Shown here: positions 7,947-15,693 of the stretch, piece after piece
Numbering within the stretch: the first letter of the stretch is position 1
Layout: the number at the start of each line of letters is the position of its first letter
Source: an uncultured Prevotellaceae bacterium
GTDB lineage: Bacteria > Bacteroidota > Bacteroidia > Bacteroidales > Bacteroidaceae
Direction: 5' to 3'
DNA length: 49,730 nt
Assembly: GCA_902776545.1 (NCBI GenBank)
Contig: CACYQO010000016.1
Coordinates: 1 to 49,730 of the forward strand
Made by a program: the position numbers and the translations under genes
The notes under the pieces: model-generated
What the model saw: the letters and a program-made list of their open reading frames with translations, nothing else
Database searches by the model: none
What the model was told of the DNA's origin: nothing

Positions 7947-10233
7947 TTGTCAATTTCTCTCCGTCGATTCCAACGGTGACGTTGCCGCCCTGTTTCAGGG
8001 TGCCGAAGAGTATCTCCCGCATCAGCAGCGGTTTCAGTCTCTGGGCAATCACGCGGTCCATCTCGCGGGCGCCGTACTCACGGGTGAATCCCTCTTTTAA
8101 TAGCTGTGCGAAAGCCTCGTCGGTCAGCGTCATCTCCACCTGCTTGACGGTCAGCTTCTCCTGCAGCTCTCCCAGCTTCTTCTTCAGGATCAGTCGGGCC
8201 ATCTGCTCGTCCATATCGTTGAACACCACCGTCCCGCTGAGCCTGTTGATAAACTCCGGCTTAAACGTCTTCTTCACCTGTTTCAGCATCGCCTCACCGC
8301 GCGACACCTTCCCCGTGAATCCGATGTTCGCCTGACCGGCAAACTGCGCTCCCGCGTTCGAGGTCATGATGAGGATCACGTTGCGGAAGTCCGCCTTGCG
8401 TCCCTTATTGTCCGTCAGTCGCGCATAGTCCATCACCTGCAACAGGATGTTGTAGATGTCCTGATGCGCCTTCTCTATCTCGTCGAGCAGCAGCACGCAG
8501 TTGGGCGTCTTGCGGATGGCGTCGGTCAGCAGACCGCCGTCCTCATAGCCCACGTAGCCCGCAGGCGAGCCTATCAGCTTCGCCACCGTGTGCTTCTCGG
8601 TGTACTCGCTCATGTCGAAGCGCAGCAGCTCGATGCCTAATTCCTTCGCCAGCACCCGCGCCACTTCCGTCTTACCCACGCCCGTAGGACCTACGAACAG
8701 TAGCGACGCCAACGGCTTGTTGTCGTCCAGCAGACCCGCCTTCGACAGCTGCACCGCTTCCACCACCTGTTGGATGGCCTCGTCCTGACCATATATCTTC
8801 GCCAGCAGTCTCGGTGCCAGCGTCTCCAGCACGCTGTTGTCCTCGTCCTCCTTCATCGCCAGCGCATCCACCTTACACGTCTTCGCCAGCACCTCCGCGA
8901 TATCCGCCTTCGACACTTTCACCTTTTCACTTTTCACCTTTTCACCTTTCACCTTTTCACTTTTCACCTTTTCACCTTTCAACTTTTCACTTTTCACTTT
9001 TTCACCTTTCACTTCTAAACTCGCTCCCGCTTCGTCGATCAGGTCTATCGCCTTGTCCGGCAGGAACCGGTCGTTCACGAACTTATAGCTCGCATCTACC
9101 GCGAAGTCGAGTGCCGCCTCGTCGTAGGTCACCCCGTGGAACTTCTCATACTGCTCCCTCAGCTGCCTCACGATGTGCTTCGTCTCCTCGGGCGTCGGCT
9201 CGGGGATGTCTATCTGTTGGAATCGCCTCACCAGACCCTTCGAACGTGAGAAATGACGGTTATACTCCTCGTAGGTCGTCGAGCCGATGAATCGGATACT
9301 GCCCGACTCCAGATACGGCTTCAGCATGTTCGATGCGTCCATCGATCCCTCGCCCGTCGCACCGGCTCCCACCAGCGTGTGGATCTCGTCGATGTACACG
9401 ATATTCTTATGACTCTCCTCCTGGATGCCTTCCATGATCTGCTTGATGCGGTTCTCGAAGTCCCCGCGATACTGCGTGCCCGCCAGCAGCGTACCGATGT
9501 CGAGCTGATAGATGCGACTGCCCTTCAGACGGTCCGGCACCTTTCCCTCCTCGATCATCCTCGCCAGACCCCACACGAGGGCCGTCTTGCCCACACCGGG
9601 CTCACCCACGTGCAACGGATTATTCTTATCCCTTCGGCACAGCACCTGGATCGTCCTTTCCAGTTCCTGCTCACGCCCTATCAGCGGGTTATGCTGCTCA
9701 TACAGCTCGTTCATGCAGGTCACCAGTCGCCGCCACGCAGCCTGTTCCTTCGGTTGTCGCGAATTTCCCGACGTATCCTCCTCCAGCCGGTCATCAAACT
9801 CATACGCACTGATCAGCTGGCTCATAAAGTCACTCTCGCTGTCGCCCAGCGCCTCCTTCAGCAGATAGCACGCCCACGACTCCTTCAGGCTCAGGATGCC
9901 CATCACGAGGTGAGGCAGATCCAGTGCCTTCGCACTGCTGTTCACCACCTGCTGACAGGCAAACTCAATCACCTGTCCCATCTGCACCGATGCATCCGGT
10001 TCATACTCTTTCTCCTCCGGCACCTTCTCCATCTTCGCCAGTTCCTCCTCTATTTGCTCTGAGAGCGAAAGCGACGGATAATAATCGTTCAGCGTATTGC
10101 CGAAACACTCATCCTCCGTCAGCACCAGCAACAAATGTTCTGGTGTCACGAATTCGTGTCTGTACTCCTCACAGCACGCCATCGTCTCTTTCAGCACCTC
10201 TCTCGTCCGTTCCGTCTGTCTTATCTCTGCCAT
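7939..10233 (-). CDS. clpA: ATP-dependent Clp protease ATP-binding subunit ClpA
   Basis: 764 residues with a double-Clp N-domain (about 1-150), a first AAA+ module with GEPGVGKT (about 209-216) and VYIDEIHTLVGAG, and a second with GPTGVGKT (about 508-515) and LLLDEIEKAH. ANIGFTGKV supplies the IGF loop that docks on ClpP. With ClpS, encoded upstream in the same operon, it unfolds N-degron substrates for ClpP. The linker between the two AAA+ modules (about 405-440) is a lysine-rich repeat made of GEKVKSEK-type units, encoded by a GTGAAAAG tract also found in intergenic gaps of this window. It ends eight bases inside the convergent HATPase gene. Confidence 0.97.
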   Translation of the reverse strand: MAEIRQTERTREVLKETMACCEEYRHEFVTPEHLLLVLTEDECFGNTLNDYYPSLSLSEQIEEELAKMEKVPEEKEYEPDASVQMGQVIEFACQQVVNSSAKALDLPHLVMGILSLKESWACYLLKEALGDSESDFMSQLISAYEFDDRLEEDTSGNSRQPKEQAAWRRLVTCMNELYEQHNPLIGREQELERTIQVLCRRDKNNPLHVGEPGVGKTALVWGLARMIEEGKVPDRLKGSRIYQLDIGTLLAGTQYRGDFENRIKQIMEGIQEESHKNIVYIDEIHTLVGAGATGEGSMDASNMLKPYLESGSIRFIGSTTYEEYNRHFSRSKGLVRRFQQIDIPEPTPEETKHIVRQLREQYEKFHGVTYDEAALDFAVDASYKFVNDRFLPDKAIDLIDEAGASLEVKGEKVKSEKLKGEKVKSEKVKGEKVKSEKVKVSKADIAEVLAKTCKVDALAMKEDEDNSVLETLAPRLLAKIYGQDEAIQQVVEAVQLSKAGLLDDNKPLASLLFVGPTGVGKTEVARVLAKELGIELLRFDMSEYTEKHTVAKLIGSPAGYVGYEDGGLLTDAIRKTPNCVLLLDEIEKAHQDIYNILLQVMDYARLTDNKGRKADFRNVILIMTSNAGAQFAGQANIGFTGKVSRGEAMLKQVKKTFKPEFINRLSGTVVFNDMDEQMARLILKKKLGELQEKLTVKQVEMTLTDEAFAQLLKEGFTREYGAREMDRVIAQRLKPLLMREILFGTLKQGGNVTVGIDGEKLTIK
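8914..9018 (-). repeat. GTGAAAAG tandem tract inside clpA
   Basis: About 13 units of 7-8 bases (GTGAAAA, GTGAAAAG, GTGAAAG). Read in frame they encode a Lys/Glu/Val/Ser linker between the two AAA+ modules. The same sequence family occurs in gaps at 27903-27940, 32092-32121 and 33981-34064, and inside the agmatine deiminase gene at 41438-41476. Confidence 0.9.
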
Positions 10234-10253
10234 AAAATCTGTGTCTGCGGCCC

Positions 10254-10302
10254 TTTTAATTTTTTAATTTTTTAATTTTCTAATTCTTTAATTTTTTTTA
10301 AT
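10254..10302 (-). repeat. AT-rich tract between clpS and clpA
   Basis: Degenerate AATTAAAAA octamers fill almost the entire clpS-clpA gap; the tract includes or abuts the clpS stop codon. Confidence 0.65.
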
Positions 10303-10606
10303 CTTCTTCCGGCTCAACGGTCAGTCTCAGCGGAAATCCCGCCTCTCTCGCCATATTCGTCGCCTTCCTCACCTTCGAGGTCGCCACGTCGTAACTATAG
10401 ATTCCCACCACCGCCTTATCCGAGTGGTGTACCTGCAGCATCAGCGCTTCCGCCTCTGCCTCGCTCTTCAAAAACACCTCTACCAATATCTTCACCACGA
10501 ACTCCATCGTCGTGAAGTCGTCGTTATAGATGGTCACCTTATACCGTCTCGGCTCCCTCAGATCCGTCCGTTGCCTCTCCCTCGTTGCAGATTGTTCCTT
10601 CGCCAT
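10298..10606 (-). CDS. clpS: ClpS adaptor protein
   Basis: 102 residues, the usual ClpS size. The hallmark YNDDFTTMEFVV appears after a flexible N-terminal tail of about 20 residues. VHHSDKAVVGIYSYDVATSKV then holds the histidine and hydrophobic pocket residues that recognise N-terminal Leu, Phe, Trp and Tyr. It would deliver such proteins to ClpA, encoded 64 bases downstream. Upstream lies aat, so the three form one minus-strand unit. Confidence 0.96.
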   Translation of the reverse strand: MAKEQSATRERQRTDLREPRRYKVTIYNDDFTTMEFVVKILVEVFLKSEAEAEALMLQVHHSDKAVVGIYSYDVATSKVRKATNMAREAGFPLRLTVEPEED

Positions 10607-10637
10607 CTTTTAATTTTTTATTTTTTTCATTTTCTAA
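10607..10637 (-). repeat. AT-rich tract between aat and clpS
   Basis: Low-complexity AAAATGAAAAAAATAAAAAA-type sequence reaching from the aat stop region to just before the clpS ATG. Confidence 0.5.
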
Positions 10638-11277
10638 TTATCTTCAAGTACTCCTCATAACTTATAAACCTTCCCCCCATCGACTTCAGATGCGGTGTCT
10701 CAAACTGACAGTCTATCAGCTTCCCGCCCAGCTTCCCGAACGTTTGCGCCAGTTCTATCAGCGCCAGCTTCGACGCACTCGGCACCAGCGAGAACATGCT
10801 CTCGCCGAAGAAACTCGTACCCAGGTTCACGCCGTACAGTCCGCCCACCAACCGTTCTTCCTCCCACACCTCCACGCTGGCCGCAAAGCCCTGTCGGTGC
10901 AGTTCCGTGTACGCCTTGATGATGTCGGGCCCCAGCCACGCACCCTCCTCCTCGTCGCGGTTCTGGGCGGTGGCGCACCCCTCTATCACCCCCTCGAAGT
11001 CCTGGTTGATCGTCACCCTCAGGCTCGTCTTCTTCATCATCTGCCGCATCGAGTGACTCACGTGAATCTCTTCGGGGAAGATCACGAACCGCTGCAACGG
11101 ACAATACCACCACGGCTCCTTCTGGTCGCGGAACGAGTAATAGGGGAAGAACCCGTTAGAGTAGGCGAATATCAGCCTGTCAACGCTGAGGTCGCCCCCC
11201 ACCGCCACCAGACCGCTTTCCTCGCCCAGATGCGGGTCGGGAAAACGCAGTCGCTTGTCCAGTCGAAACACTGCCAT
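10627..11277 (-). CDS. aat: Leucyl/phenylalanyl-tRNA-protein transferase
   Basis: 216 residues from the ATG at 11277; the frame extends nine codons further but those overlap the promoter. Aat motifs are clear: FAYSNGFFPYYS, WWYCPLQRFVIFPEEIHVSHS, GGLYGVNLGTSFFGESMFS and CQFETPHLKSMGG. It attaches Leu or Phe to proteins with N-terminal Lys or Arg, creating ClpS substrates. It is first in the aat-clpS-clpA unit. Confidence 0.96.
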   Translation of the reverse strand: MAVFRLDKRLRFPDPHLGEESGLVAVGGDLSVDRLIFAYSNGFFPYYSFRDQKEPWWYCPLQRFVIFPEEIHVSHSMRQMMKKTSLRVTINQDFEGVIEGCATAQNRDEEEGAWLGPDIIKAYTELHRQGFAASVEVWEEERLVGGLYGVNLGTSFFGESMFSLVPSASKLALIELAQTFGKLGGKLIDCQFETPHLKSMGGRFISYEEYLKIIRK

Positions 11278-11301
11278 ATGTCTTTTTTTCAAACTTCGTT
11301 G

Positions 11302-11309
11302 CAAAGATA
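11302..11309 (-). promoter_or_regulatory. -7 element of the aat-clpS-clpA operon
   Basis: TATCTTTG on the minus strand, followed by CAACG, about 25 bases before the aat ATG. It matches TAnnTTTG. Confidence 0.7.
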
Positions 11310-11420
11310 CGATATTTTATCGAAATCACCGCCGCTTCCGCGAAAAAATAATCATGCGACGACAATATTATGCTCAATAGTCATATAAAAATGTGGCATC
11401 AGATAAAAGATTTTTCCAAA

Positions 11421-11456
11421 AATGTTTGTTATAGTAAACATTTTGTATTATTTTTG
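11421..11456 (+). promoter_or_regulatory. Promoter with operator-like inverted repeat for the HipB-like gene
   Basis: TTTG (11425-11428) and TATTTTTG (11449-11456) are 20 bases apart, a textbook Bacteroidota promoter. AATGTTT (11421-11427) and AAACATT (11436-11442) form an inverted repeat over the -33 element. This is where a self-repressing HTH protein would bind. Confidence 0.65.
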
Positions 11457-11475
11457 CACCCGATAAATAACATTT

Positions 11476-11844
11476 ATGAGTAAGAGAACATTTGGAAAGA
11501 TGATGCCAAGGGCATTGGCTCAGCAGTTGCAACTCATGGGTGAACAGATTATGCTGGCTCGAAAGCGCAGGCATCTGTCAATGCAGGACATAGCAGACAG
11601 GGCAACGGTGACACGTTTGACTGTTTCGAAAGTTGAACATGGCGACCCGACGGTAGCTATGGGTATTTATGCACGTGTACTCTTTGCTTTAAATTTTGAG
11701 AAGGATATCTCGCTACTGGCTGCAAACGATCCTCTTGGCCGTCTGCTTCAAGATGCAGAATTACTACGCAACGGATGGAACAGCGAGCGCCATGAAGCTC
11801 GCTTCAATGGCCGAGTCGTGAAAGACGAAGACAAAGTCAAATGA
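11476..11844 (+). CDS. HipB-like XRE-family HTH regulator without a toxin partner
   Basis: 122 residues. An HTH_3 domain (about 20-75) is recognisable in MLARKRRHLSMQDIADRATV and TRLTVSKVEHGDPTVAMGIY. Spacing and sequence resemble HipB antitoxins. HipB is normally followed directly by hipA; here the following 130 bases hold only short frames, such as MSNIERLGKTIVCIPA at 11871-11945, and then the VirE gene on the other strand. The protein is therefore an orphan regulator, or what remains of a toxin-antitoxin pair. Confidence 0.75.
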   Translation: MSKRTFGKMMPRALAQQLQLMGEQIMLARKRRHLSMQDIADRATVTRLTVSKVEHGDPTVAMGIYARVLFALNFEKDISLLAANDPLGRLLQDAELLRNGWNSERHEARFNGRVVKDEDKVK

Positions 11845-11982
11845 AAAGATTATGAGAAAAACTTTAGATTATGTCAAATATTGAAAGACTTGGCAAAACA
11901 ATAGTGTGCATTCCCGCAAAACAGTTATTGAGAGAAAATAAATAGGACCCGCAGCACAATGACTACGAGTCCTGATTAATTG

Positions 11983-14292
11983 TTAGATGACTGCCTTCCC
12001 GTACTTCTTTTTATACGCCTCGGTCTTGCAGTAGCGGCCTGTTGTCACATCAAAGACGATGTGCCCACGCTTAGTCCAGACCCGAAGGGTGGAATCACCG
12101 TCAGCGGTACGCCCCTGACTCTGGCGCATCTGAAAATACTGCTCGCGGGTGAACTCGTCAGGCAACAGCTCCAGCAAGTTCTGTGGCCCCGACTGTCGCT
12201 GAATCTCCACCTCCTCGCGCAGTTCTTTCTCTAACTGCTGACCGAAGTAGAGCATCTTGCACCAAAGATTATACTGCTCTGACCAGCGTACGAAATCAGC
12301 GATTTCACGAGACCACTTATAGCCGTGCGCCACGTAGAGCACCATCCCCTTCAGCCAGGCAATCACGTTGGCACGATAGGAGAAGACCCTGTAGGCTTCA
12401 CTCTCGTAGAGCTTGGCCGCGTCGCGATTCTCCTGCTTCATGTCGAGTGAAAGCTTCTTCGCCTGCGGACATTCAATGAGACCGTTGGCAGCGTCCAGAC
12501 GGTCGATATAGGGTTTCAGCTCCTGTGCGAACGTGTGGTCGTAGATGCCGAGGATGGGTGCGATGTCTTCATCATCGTCACCGAGGATGATGGTAGCTAT
12601 GTCCAGTCGGCTCACGGTACCGTCGTTTACCATCTTCCACAGGAACTTTCTGGCATTTGGCGGTGTCGTTGACGCGTTAAAGTTCCACCTTAAAGGGGCT
12701 ATTCCAGATACAGAATCAGCACCAACGCGTTCCTGACCTGCGAGCGAATTGTCGAAAGCCTTACGGATCAGCAGGCCCACCTCGTCAGTCGTTCCTCGTG
12801 ACGTCACCTTCTTCAGTGCCTCGATCTCGTCCACACAAGTGAAGATGTAACGCTCCCCGTTGTTGTGGGCATCGACGATACGCTGATTAAAGACAGCATC
12901 GGTCAGGTTATCGATGAGCATCTGAATGCAGATGTCCGTCGGCCTCGGGTCTTTCTTCTGCTTCGCACCCGGGTTCTTCTGCTTCCACTCAGCCTCCCTC
13001 TGTCGGTTAGGGATATCGCGCAGACGGATGTCCTCCATGATGTACTCGATGGGCTTCTTGATTGTACCCTTACCGATTGACTGTCGTCCTATCAGCACAT
13101 TCATAAACGTCGCCTCATGATCCACATTGTCCCAATAGCGGAACTTTGCGCCGTGCAGATGGGCACCGAGCGCAGGGAATACCGCGCTGGCCACAGCGGG
13201 CTTGTAGAACCAAGGCACGTTCTTCGTCAGCAGCTTGATGAGCGGAGGCAGTCGCTTCGGCATCGGGGGCGGGGTAGTGAGCGTACCACCGCAGGCCTTT
13301 ACGCCCGACTGAGATTTCAGTGCCTGCAGCACTTGTTTCAGACGGTAGGGCATACCCTCCATCTTTAGGGAGAGCGCACTCTCGATCTTCTTCCGCTTCT
13401 CCTCCTGCGGGAAGTTGTCGTAACAGGGGATTACCTGGTCGAGCCAGTCAGCATTACGCCCGCAGATATGCCTCAGGTCGCTGGCCAGTTGGAATGTCAG
13501 CGTGTCCCGGTCGCCCTCTACGGGCTCCTTGCCTTCGTTGTGCAGCTCCCAGTACTTCTTCAGGATCTCAGTAAACGGAATCCCGTGGTAGTCCTGAGGG
13601 TAGTCTTTTTTCTCTGCGCAGCTTTCCCCTCCTGAGTCAGGAGGGGCCAGGGGTGGTCTGAACAAGCGCTCGTCCTGCCCCGAACTGCTGCCGCCCGAAC
13701 TATTCTCGCGCTCCCGCGCCTCCGCACCTTCGTACCCCCGAGAATCCGAACTGTAACGCTGTAACGGTGTAACGCTGAAAATCTCGTCATCCAGATACAG
13801 CAGCTCCTCGGCATCACCCGTCGTTGTGAAGAACACCCTTGTGATATCCTTTGCACCCTTGTCATACTCGACACCCAGCAGATCGCTGGCCCACTTCAGA
13901 TTCTCCTCCTGAGAGAGTTCAGGCTTGCGCTTGAAGGCCAGATGATAGCCTGCCCCTCTTGCGCTCTTCTCGAGCATCAGCAGCCCCAGATTGTCCTTCA
14001 GGCTCAGGATACGCTCCTTCACCGCCAGCATCTCCTCGGCAGGGATATGATCAACATCCATCCCGATGGACGTGCTCATCCTCGTCGAGCCCTTCAGCGA
14101 TCCGTCCTCATTCGGCAGGCACGAGTAGTTCATCTGCACGAGGTCGCCCTTCAGCCTTACCTCACCTTGCCTGATGCGACTTAGGTTGGACCTCTGATCA
14201 CCGCCGTTCCTCAGCCTTAAGTAATCCTCCCTTGAAAGGACGGGGCGCATCATCTTCGCCCCATCCTTTAAATAGACTAAAAATACACTCAT
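11983..14292 (-). CDS. VirE-like / DUF3987 primase-helicase-like protein
   Basis: 769 residues. The N-terminal third (about 1-175) resembles the BT4734/VirE-type domain seen in many Bacteroidales accessory cassettes (GMDVDHIPAEE, SARGAGYHLAF, DITRVFFTTTG). A DUF3987-like ATPase region follows, with the P-loop-like GRQSIGKGTIKKP and a possible Walker B in FTCVDEIEAL. This architecture suggests a DNA replication role, but no activity is proven for the group. Two repeat-derived stretches lie in the region between the domains: VTPLQRYS (iteron-like, 13748-13780) and a Pro-rich stretch from a palindrome at 13626-13663. Confidence 0.75.
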   Translation of the reverse strand: MSVFLVYLKDGAKMMRPVLSREDYLRLRNGGDQRSNLSRIRQGEVRLKGDLVQMNYSCLPNEDGSLKGSTRMSTSIGMDVDHIPAEEMLAVKERILSLKDNLGLLMLEKSARGAGYHLAFKRKPELSQEENLKWASDLLGVEYDKGAKDITRVFFTTTGDAEELLYLDDEIFSVTPLQRYSSDSRGYEGAEARERENSSGGSSSGQDERLFRPPLAPPDSGGESCAEKKDYPQDYHGIPFTEILKKYWELHNEGKEPVEGDRDTLTFQLASDLRHICGRNADWLDQVIPCYDNFPQEEKRKKIESALSLKMEGMPYRLKQVLQALKSQSGVKACGGTLTTPPPMPKRLPPLIKLLTKNVPWFYKPAVASAVFPALGAHLHGAKFRYWDNVDHEATFMNVLIGRQSIGKGTIKKPIEYIMEDIRLRDIPNRQREAEWKQKNPGAKQKKDPRPTDICIQMLIDNLTDAVFNQRIVDAHNNGERYIFTCVDEIEALKKVTSRGTTDEVGLLIRKAFDNSLAGQERVGADSVSGIAPLRWNFNASTTPPNARKFLWKMVNDGTVSRLDIATIILGDDDEDIAPILGIYDHTFAQELKPYIDRLDAANGLIECPQAKKLSLDMKQENRDAAKLYESEAYRVFSYRANVIAWLKGMVLYVAHGYKWSREIADFVRWSEQYNLWCKMLYFGQQLEKELREEVEIQRQSGPQNLLELLPDEFTREQYFQMRQSQGRTADGDSTLRVWTKRGHIVFDVTTGRYCKTEAYKKKYGKAVI
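13626..13663 (+). repeat. Palindromic element inside the VirE-like gene
   Basis: A perfect 10-bp-arm palindrome (CCCCTCCTGA, one central base, TCAGGAGGGG) followed by AGGGGTGGTCTGAAC. It matches 27673-27710 at 36 of 38 bases. In the gene it is read in frame as a Pro/Gly-rich stretch. Confidence 0.85.
13748..13780 (+). repeat. GTAACGCT iteron-like tract inside the VirE-like gene
   Basis: GAACTGTAACGCTGTAACG and one further unit. The same sequence occurs in inverted orientation around the palindrome at 26306-26343. Confidence 0.75.
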
Positions 14293-14310
14293 TTATTCCT
14301 TTTCTCCAGA

Positions 14311-14328
14311 CTCCTGTCTCCTGTCTCC
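14311..14328 (-). repeat. CTCCTGT heptamer tract
   Basis: About 2.5 units of 7 bases filling the 37-base gap between the 120-residue gene and the VirE-like gene. On the minus strand it reads GGAGACAGGAG, so it may act as an accidental Shine-Dalgarno sequence. Confidence 0.5.
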
Positions 14329-14329
14329 T

Positions 14330-14692
14330 TCATCCCAACAGCTCCCTCATGATCTTCTGCGCAATGACGTTCGCCTGACGCACCAGCTCCTCAGCCAGGT
14401 CTTCGATGCGGTTATCCTCAATAGAGAACACGTAGTAGTACCTCTTGTTGTGTCCGTGCGAAAACGAGCTGTTGTCCTCTCGGAAGATCGGGGTGTTCCT
14501 GATGCGCTTCTTATTCTCCGTCATATAGACGTTGCCGTCCCTCTGGATCTGCACGCTGAACGTCCCTTTGACCTGCTCCAGTTCCACATCCTCGCAACAG
14601 GCGAAGTCCACCGTATGTCTGCCGTCATCCAACTGTCCCAGCGTCATCAGCCCATCCAATGTCACGCTCTTCTTTAACTTGTTCTTACTCAT
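14330..14692 (-). CDS. Hypothetical protein, 120 residues
   Basis: I do not recognise the family. The protein is soluble and charged. A hydrophobic core stretch (YYYVFSIEDNRIEDLAEELV) precedes an amphipathic C-terminal helix (QANVIAQKIMRELLG). It lies directly upstream of the VirE-like gene and downstream of the 98-residue gene, with short gaps, so it belongs to the same minus-strand unit. Its conserved position suggests an accessory of the VirE-like protein, which is inference only. Confidence 0.6.
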   Translation of the reverse strand: MSKNKLKKSVTLDGLMTLGQLDDGRHTVDFACCEDVELEQVKGTFSVQIQRDGNVYMTENKKRIRNTPIFREDNSSFSHGHNKRYYYVFSIEDNRIEDLAEELVRQANVIAQKIMRELLG

Positions 14693-14699
14693 TACTTAT

Positions 14700-14765
14700 A
14701 CATAACTCTTCTGCAATTAATTCTGTGTGAATCTTTTCTTCTGTGATTCTCTGTGAAATCTGTGG
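14700..14765 (-). repeat. TCTGTG low-complexity gap
   Basis: The gap between the 98- and 120-residue genes is built of CTGTG-containing units (CTGTGTGAAT, CTGTGATT, CTGTGAAATCTGTGG). It is another short-unit tract filling a gene junction. Confidence 0.5.
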
Positions 14766-15062
14766 CTACACCCCTGCGATTGTGACGATCCTGATGCTGT
14801 TCGCGTGCTGAGTCTCGCCACTCTGCTGTGACTTCCACTCCCTCACGTCGAGTCTGCACCTCACGCCGTACATCCTGTTCAGGTCGAGAGGCTGTTTACT
14901 GATCGCTATCGCCTGCTGGTCAGTCAACTCCCCGATGAACGTGTCTATCCCGTCCGTCATCGTCAGTTCAACACTCGAGATCACTACCGTCTCACCATTC
15001 TGTTTTGTCCAGTTCCGCTGCTGCAGCGCCCCCTGGCTCTTAATTCTTACTAACTTTTCCAT
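14766..15062 (-). CDS. Hypothetical protein, 98 residues, possible OB-fold
   Basis: No certain family. The alternating beta-strand pattern (LVRIKSQGALQQRNWT, VVISSVELTMTDG, MYGVRCRLDVREWKS, NSIRIVTIAGV) would suit a small single-strand-binding OB-fold protein, and the TK-NGE turn is typical of phage-type SSBs. The neighbouring VirE-like gene makes an SSB role plausible, but I have no direct motif proof. Confidence 0.6.
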   Translation of the reverse strand: MEKLVRIKSQGALQQRNWTKQNGETVVISSVELTMTDGIDTFIGELTDQQAIAISKQPLDLNRMYGVRCRLDVREWKSQQSGETQHANSIRIVTIAGV

Positions 15063-15102
15063 AAATTATTTCTAAATCATCTGCAAAATAATGTCTTCAA
15101 TT

Positions 15103-15127
15103 TTTCAATTTTTTAATTCTTTAATTT
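15103..15127 (-). repeat. AATTAAAGA tract after the lysozyme gene
   Basis: Low-complexity AT-rich tract of about 8-base units overlapping the lysozyme stop codon. Confidence 0.5.
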
Positions 15128-15603
15128 TTCTTGTGGAAGTCGCTCCAGTCCCTGACCTTCATCGGCTCCAATTCGTCCGGCTCGAAGAAGCGTTTTGCTT
15201 CCCATTCGCGACGACGTTCGAGACCTTTAAGTTTCTTGCCTCCACCATACACCCACTTCTTGAACTCCTGCTTGATGGCCCTCATCGAGCCACCCTCTTT
15301 GATGGTCTTCAATAGGGTAGAGGTCTTCAGCTTATAAAAGCCTAAGTTGAACGCAAACGAGACCAAAGCGTCGAATTGTGGCTGATTGAACTCACCCAGA
15401 GAATTCACTTGATTCTCGATATCGAAAAGATCCGCCTTAAGGAACATGTCAGCCCAGTACTCGCTGATCACGTCACCCATCCTGACACCCTGTGTATGTC
15501 CGTAGCCGATTGTCGGCACCCCGGCTGCATCCAGATAAGCCTCCTTGCGCAAGCCCTCAAACTCCTTGATTTTTGCCAAGCAAATGTCACTAATTTTCTT
15601 CAT
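15121..15603 (-). CDS. GH24 lysozyme (T4-type endolysin)
   Basis: 160 residues with the T4-lysozyme catalytic triad: Glu16 in KEFEGLRKEAY, Asp25 in YLDAAG and Thr31 in PTIGYG. The +9 and +6 spacing is the same as in T4 lysozyme. FNQPQFDALVSFAFNLG is the second family motif. There is no signal peptide, so release would need a holin or lysis. In related Bacteroidales cassettes an amidase often occupies this place next to VirE and HU-like genes. No holin or phage structural gene was seen. Confidence 0.92.
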   Translation of the reverse strand: MKKISDICLAKIKEFEGLRKEAYLDAAGVPTIGYGHTQGVRMGDVISEYWADMFLKADLFDIENQVNSLGEFNQPQFDALVSFAFNLGFYKLKTSTLLKTIKEGGSMRAIKQEFKKWVYGGGKKLKGLERRREWEAKRFFEPDELEPMKVRDWSDFHKKN

Positions 15604-15615
15604 AATTTTATGTCC

Positions 15616-15662
15616 TTATGTTCTTGCGTCCCTGCGGTAGCAAGCGTCTCCTTGCGTCGCCG
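15616..15662 (+). repeat. Double-hairpin dispersed repeat
   Basis: TTCTTGCGTCCCTGCGGTAG followed by CAAGCG, with a CTTGC/GCAAG stem and then GCCGAGCGC. The first 26 bases match 48488-48513 at all but one position. It lies between the lysozyme gene and the next gene upstream. Confidence 0.7.
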
Positions 15663-15693
15663 AGCGCTTCTGTCTAAAAAAATATCCTTCTGT

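Noticed and set aside
9253-10062. 269-residue plus-strand frame opposite clpA
   Set aside because: Antisense shadow of clpA; Arg/Leu/His-rich and without domain.
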